10,572 nucleotides of DNA from Ramlibacter sp. (GTDB taxonomy: Bacteria > Pseudomonadota > Gammaproteobacteria > Burkholderiales > Burkholderiaceae_C). The notes beneath the pieces were generated by a model. That model was not told the DNA's origin and made no database searches. It saw only the letters and a list, made by a program, of their open reading frames with translations. Position 1 is the first letter of the stretch. The number at the start of each line of letters is the position of its first letter. Positions 7,218-10,572 of this stretch are shown here, piece by piece. The position numbers were made by a program, and so were the translations under genes. The stretch is from contig JANXVP010000388.1 in NCBI GenBank assembly GCA_025351615.1, forward strand, positions 1 through 10,572, in the 5' to 3' direction.

Positions 7218-7715
7218 TCAATCCTGCGCGGGCGGGCCCACGCGCGCAATGGCCTGGGAGTTCGTGGCCGACAGCGCGTGCGCAGTCACGAGATGTGGAG
7301 CGATCTCGGCCAGCGGCAGCAGGACAAAGGCCCGGTCCGCCATCCGCGGATGCGGTAGCGTCAGCCGGGCACTGGCCATCGATGCCGAGCCGAACAGCAG
7401 CAGGTCCAGGTCCAGTGTGCGAGGCGCATGACGATAGGGACGGGTGCGCCCGGCGCCCCGCTCCATCTGCTGGAGTTGCAGCAACAGCTCGAGCGCATTC
7501 AGCCCGGTGCGCAGTTCGATGACCGCATTGACGTAGTCGGGGCCGGCTGCATCGACTGGCGCGCTTCGGTACAGGGAGGAACGCGCCGTCACGGCGGTCA
7601 GGGGCACGCGGGCGATGCCGTCGATCGCGCCAATGACGGCCTGCGCGGCGTCGCCAAGATTCGCGCCAAGGCCGACGTAGGCGACGACAGGCTCGCGATC
7701 AGGCGCGGCCGCCAT
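7218..7715 (-). CDS. folK: 2-amino-4-hydroxy-6-hydroxymethyldihydropteridine pyrophosphokinase
   Basis: A 165-residue protein of the normal length for HPPK. It transfers pyrophosphate from ATP to 6-hydroxymethyl-7,8-dihydropterin, the step before dihydropteroate synthase in folate synthesis, in the cytoplasm. Clear motifs: VAYVGLGANLGD (11-22), SSLYRSAPV (46-54), YVNAVIEL (61-68), PRTLDLDLLLFG (98-109) with the two Mg-binding Asp residues 102 and 104, and LTLPHPRMADRAFVLLPLAEI (118-138), which shapes the pterin and ATP site. The ATG follows the pcnB stop by only 3 bp, with GGAA 8 nt upstream, so it is the last gene of the hda-HAD-pcnB-folK operon visible here. The pcnB-folK pairing is common in proteobacteria. 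Confidence 0.95.
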   Translation of the reverse strand: MAAAPDREPVVAYVGLGANLGDAAQAVIGAIDGIARVPLTAVTARSSLYRSAPVDAAGPDYVNAVIELRTGLNALELLLQLQQMERGAGRTRPYRHAPRTLDLDLLLFGSASMASARLTLPHPRMADRAFVLLPLAEIAPHLVTAHALSATNSQAIARVGPPAQD

Positions 7716-7718
7716 CGG

Positions 7719-9332
7719 CTAGTTTCCAGCGTCGGTTGGCGGACGGTCCGCCGCGCCCTCACCGCCCGGCTTGCGGCGGCGTCGGCGGCGCTTTCTGGGC
7801 ACGTCCGAACCGCCGCCGTCGCCATCCTCGTGCGCCGGCCCATCCTGCTCTGGCGCGGCAGGTGCACGGTCGCCGGACTCCGCGAAGGCCGAAGGCAGGC
7901 GCCGCGGCGCCTGGTCGAGTGCGGTCGCCGCCGGCTTCGACACCCGGACCCGGCGCTGGCCCTTGCCCTGTTCCTCGCGCGCCTGGTGCATCAGGTCCTC
8001 GCGCACGGCGTCGCTCGCCAGGCTGAATTCCTGCCACCAGTCGGCCAGAACCACGTCGACTTCGCCGACGTCGGCGCGCAGCCGCATGAAGTCGAAGCCG
8101 GCCCGGAAGCGGGGTTGCTCCACCATGCTGAAAGGCGTGTTGCCGGTGCGCTTCTCGAACCGCGGCTGCATCATCCAGATCTCGCGCATGTCGGCGGCCA
8201 GCTTGCCGCGGCCCGACACGTCGCCGATGCGGGCATTGAAGACGTCGTCGATCGCATCCTGAAGCGCCGGGAAAGGATGCTGCTTGTGCTCCAGACGCTG
8301 GGCCCAGCCGTCGCGCACGTCGGCCCACAGCACGCATGCCAGCAGGAAACTCGGCGCCACCGGCTTGCTTTCGCCGACGCGGCGGTCGGTGTCCTGCAGC
8401 GCTGCCTTGACGAAAGGCTCCCCGGCCCGCTCCACCACCACGTCGAGCAGGGGGTAGATGCCGCGCGCCAGGCCGAGGACCTTCAATTGCTCGATGGTCG
8501 CCAGCGAGTGGCCGGTCTGCAGCAGCTTAAGCATCTCGTCGAACAGCCGGCTTTGCGGCACATCGGCCAGCAGCGACTGCGACTGCACCAGCGGTGCGGC
8601 GGTCTTCGGGTCGAGCTTGAACCCCAGAGGATTGAGCTTGGCCGCGAAGCGCACGGCGCGGATGATGCGCACCGGGTCTTCGCGGTAGCGGGTCGCCGGG
8701 TCGCCGATCATGCGCAGCGTGAGCTTCTTGGCGTCCTTGATGCCGCCGTGGTAGTCCACCACCACCTGCGTTTCCGGGTCGTAGTACATCGCGTTGACGG
8801 TGAAGTCACGCCGGGTCGCGTCTTCTTCCTGCGGTCCCCAGACGTTGTCGCGCAGCACCCGCCCGGTCGAATCGACCGCGTGCTTCATGCCCGCGAGTTC
8901 GCTCTTGCTGGTCTTCTCGTTGCCGGCGACCTGTTCGGCGGCGGCGTTGTCCATGTAGGCACGGAAAGTGGAGACCTCGATCACCTCGTGCTCGCGGCCC
9001 CGGCCATACACCACGTGCACGATCCGGAAGCGCCGGCCGATGATGAAGGCACGGCGGAACAGGCCCTTGACCTGCTCGGGCGTGGCGTCGGTGGCGACAT
9101 CGAAGTCTTTCGGCCGCAGCCCCACCAGCAGGTCGCGCACCGCGCCCCCGACGATGTAAGCCTGGAACCCGGCCTGCTTGAGCGTGTGGACCACGTTCAG
9201 GGCACGGTCGTCCACCAGGGCGGGGTTGATCCCGTGCTCTTCGGGGCCGACCTCCTGGCGCTTGCCGAAGCGGGATTTACTGCTGGAGGCGCTGGACTTG
9301 CCCAGCAGCTTGTCGATGAATTTCTTGATCAT
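7719..9332 (-). CDS. pcnB: Poly(A) polymerase I
   Basis: A 537-residue protein. It adds 3' poly(A) tails to RNA, which promotes decay by exonucleases and controls small RNAs such as plasmid antisense RNAs. The nucleotidyltransferase core is plain: VGGAVRD (61-67), catalytic Asp76 and Asp78 in KDFDVATDATPEQV (75-88), EDATRRDFTVNAMYYD (170-185), and GDPATRYREDPVRIIRAVRF (210-229). The head domain follows to about 450. The RRDF-T-NAM form and neighbourhood favour poly(A) polymerase over a CCA-adding enzyme. The tail (about 455-537) is low-complexity and ends in a nine-residue basic cluster RKRRRRRRK (513-521), which likely binds RNA. The N-terminal 30 residues are also basic and disordered. The ATG overlaps the stop of the HAD gene (ATGA). 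Confidence 0.93.
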   Translation of the reverse strand: MIKKFIDKLLGKSSASSSKSRFGKRQEVGPEEHGINPALVDDRALNVVHTLKQAGFQAYIVGGAVRDLLVGLRPKDFDVATDATPEQVKGLFRRAFIIGRRFRIVHVVYGRGREHEVIEVSTFRAYMDNAAAEQVAGNEKTSKSELAGMKHAVDSTGRVLRDNVWGPQEEDATRRDFTVNAMYYDPETQVVVDYHGGIKDAKKLTLRMIGDPATRYREDPVRIIRAVRFAAKLNPLGFKLDPKTAAPLVQSQSLLADVPQSRLFDEMLKLLQTGHSLATIEQLKVLGLARGIYPLLDVVVERAGEPFVKAALQDTDRRVGESKPVAPSFLLACVLWADVRDGWAQRLEHKQHPFPALQDAIDDVFNARIGDVSGRGKLAADMREIWMMQPRFEKRTGNTPFSMVEQPRFRAGFDFMRLRADVGEVDVVLADWWQEFSLASDAVREDLMHQAREEQGKGQRRVRVSKPAATALDQAPRRLPSAFAESGDRAPAAPEQDGPAHEDGDGGGSDVPRKRRRRRRKPGGEGAADRPPTDAGN

Positions 9333-10030
9333 TTCTTGTCAAACAGCTCAAGTATGCGCCAGCCACGGACCTGCGCGATGGCGCGCAGCCGGGCATCCGG
9401 ATTGGTCGCCACCGGATGGTCGACCTTCTCCAGCAGCGCGATGTCGTTGAACGAATCGGAATAGAAGGTGCTCTCCACGTCGGACCAGCTTCGGCCACGC
9501 GCGGCCAGCCACTGTTCAACCCGGGTGACCTTGCCGTCCCGCGCCGACGGCACGCCCCGGATCTCGCCCGTGATCCAGCCGTCGGACCCGCGCTCGAGCT
9601 CGACCGCGATCAGGTGCTCGACGCCGAAGGCGTGCGCGATCGGACGGGTGACGAACTCGTTGGTGGCCGTGACGATGACCACTTCGTCGCCGCGCCGCTG
9701 ATGGCTGCGAAGCAGGTCGAGAGACTGTGGCAGCAGTTCGGGCCCGACCACCTCGCGCATGAACCGCTGGTGGGCGGCGGCGGCTTGCGCCGGGCCCCGC
9801 TGGCGGACAGCCTCGGTGGCGAATCGCACGTAGTCGTGGATGTCCAGCGTGCCGGCTTTGTAATGTTCATAGAACGCGTCGTTCTTCTGCTTGAACAGCG
9901 CCGGCTCGGTCCAGCCGATCTCCTGGGTGAAGACGCCCCAGGAATAATCGGAATCGATCGGCAGCAGCGTGTGGTCGAGATCGAACAGCGCCAGCGTAAT
10001 TCTGCCTGGATTGGCTGCCTGCGGGTTCAA
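9329..10030 (-). CDS. HAD-IB family phosphatase (SerB/CicA-like)
   Basis: A 233-residue HAD hydrolase with all four motifs: motif I DLDHT (17-21, nucleophile Asp17 and acid/base Asp19), motif II Thr121 in VTATNEF, motif III Lys167, and motif IV YSDSFND (190-196). The helical cap after motif I is of the SerB-like IB subclass. It is often annotated as phosphoserine or histidinol phosphatase, but the lack of a serA- or his-type neighbour leaves the substrate open. The start is TTG at 10030-10028, overlapping the hda stop (TTGA). A GGAGG Shine-Dalgarno site 4 nt upstream supports it, and no ATG or GTG precedes motif I in frame. The position between hda and pcnB is shared by many Burkholderiales, to my knowledge. 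Confidence 0.9.
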   Translation of the reverse strand: MNPQAANPGRITLALFDLDHTLLPIDSDYSWGVFTQEIGWTEPALFKQKNDAFYEHYKAGTLDIHDYVRFATEAVRQRGPAQAAAAHQRFMREVVGPELLPQSLDLLRSHQRRGDEVVIVTATNEFVTRPIAHAFGVEHLIAVELERGSDGWITGEIRGVPSARDGKVTRVEQWLAARGRSWSDVESTFYSDSFNDIALLEKVDHPVATNPDARLRAIAQVRGWRILELFDKK

Positions 10031-10572
10031 TCGTCCTCCAGCATCGACTTGATCAGGGGGATGGTGATGGCGCGCTTGGTCTGCAGCGCGTAGCCGTCGA
10101 GCTGGCCGAGCAGTGCCACCAGGTGCCCCAGGTCGCGCGAAAAGCGGGTCAGCATGAAATCCATCACCTCGTCGCCGAGAAACACGCCCCGCGCATCCGC
10201 TTCCTGCCGCAGCACGGCGCGGCGTTCGGGCTCGCTCAGCACCTGCAGGTGAAACACGTGGCCCCAGCCGAGCCGGGTACGCAGGTCTTCGCGCAGTGCC
10301 AGGTCGGCCGGCGGCAGCAGCCCCGCCGCCAGCACCCCGCGCTGGTGGGTCTGCGCATTGACGAACCAGTTGAAGGCGGCGTGCTGCTGCACAGCGGTGA
10401 ACAGCTGCACGTCGTCCTGCAGCAGCACCGACCAGGCAGGGTTGTATTCCGGTGGCTCGTGCACCGTTGCATCGAGCCAGCCGGCGCTGGCGCCCTGCTC
10501 GCGCAGCGAATGCTCCACCGCCTTGAGCAGGTGGGTCTTGCCCGATCCGGCCGCGCCCCAGAGGTAAGTGGG
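10027..10572 (-). CDS. hda: DnaA regulatory inactivator Hda (5' end cut by window edge)
   Basis: 181 residues are present. The reading frame runs open to the right edge, so the N-terminus is missing (perhaps 35-45 residues by comparison with the family). Hda is a DnaA-like AAA+ protein that, with the DNA-loaded beta clamp, stimulates ATP hydrolysis on DnaA and prevents over-initiation at oriC. Walker A is GAAGSGKTHLL near the cut end (coded at about 10558-10526). Walker B is VLLQDDVQLF (coded at about 10425-10396). The C-terminal lid carries TRFSRDLGHLVALLGQLDGYAL and KRAITIPLIKSMLEDD, both typical of Hda and related to DnaA domain III. The clamp-binding N-terminal motif lies outside the window. 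It is the first visible gene of the operon. A GTG-initiated reading from 10518 would lose Walker A and is not the true start. Confidence 0.93.
   Translation of the reverse strand, partial: PTYLWGAAGSGKTHLLKAVEHSLREQGASAGWLDATVHEPPEYNPAWSVLLQDDVQLFTAVQQHAAFNWFVNAQTHQRGVLAAGLLPPADLALREDLRTRLGWGHVFHLQVLSEPERRAVLRQEADARGVFLGDEVMDFMLTRFSRDLGHLVALLGQLDGYALQTKRAITIPLIKSMLEDD
10035..10039 (-). promoter_or_regulatory. Shine-Dalgarno site supporting the TTG start of the HAD gene
   Basis: GGAGG on the minus strand lies inside the last codons of hda, 4 nt before the TTG at 10030-10028. It explains how a weak start codon in a TTGA overlap could be used efficiently by ribosomes finishing hda. Confidence 0.65.

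Noticed and set aside
7428..9464. Very long open frame (678 aa) on the plus strand opposite folK and pcnB
   Set aside because: It is antisense to two unmistakable genes, its product is rich in His, Arg, Asp and Val in the pattern of a reversed high-GC gene, and it shows no domain.

Overview
The window looks like core chromosome of a high-GC betaproteobacterium, most likely Burkholderiales (Comamonadaceae-like: Variovorax, Ramlibacter and relatives). This rests on the strong G/C third-position bias, the Hda / HAD phosphatase / PcnB / FolK gene string, and protein sequences that read as Burkholderiales versions of their families. I see no insertion sequence, phage gene, tRNA, rRNA or CRISPR array. 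All genes appear intact except the two cut by the window edges.

Layout, left to right. (1) 1-81: start of a secreted protein on the minus strand, cut by the left edge. (2) 216-1025, minus: membrane-anchored L,D-transpeptidase-like (YkuD-like) protein, preceded by a possible small ORF (1085-1276). (3) 1394-4305, minus: a string running GNAT acetyltransferase, DUF808/YedI membrane protein, class I SAM methyltransferase with an NPPW motif, and a small three-helix membrane protein. The first three are tightly packed (9-bp gap, then a 4-nt GTGA overlap). (4) 4347-7167, plus: a redox string of plant-type [2Fe-2S] ferredoxin, dihaem c4-like cytochrome and membrane-anchored trihaem cytochrome c, followed by a dual-specificity-type phosphatase. 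(5) 7218-10572, minus: folK, pcnB, a HAD-IB phosphatase and hda, transcribed from hda towards folK and joined by 4-nt overlaps or a 3-bp gap.

Regions 3 and 4 diverge from a gap of only 41 bp, where one AT-rich island can be read as a -10 box on each strand. For the ferredoxin this box would put the transcription start at the ATG. Regions 4 and 5 converge across about 50 bp. The cytochrome block resembles the electron-accepting side of a periplasmic dehydrogenase, but no dehydrogenase gene is adjacent. The hda block groups replication-initiation control, a phosphatase, RNA polyadenylation and folate synthesis.

I found no clearly new defence or mobile system. The points most worth a second look are the orphan redox module, the divergent and possibly leaderless promoter, the non-canonical catalytic motif of the transpeptidase, and the small ORF.
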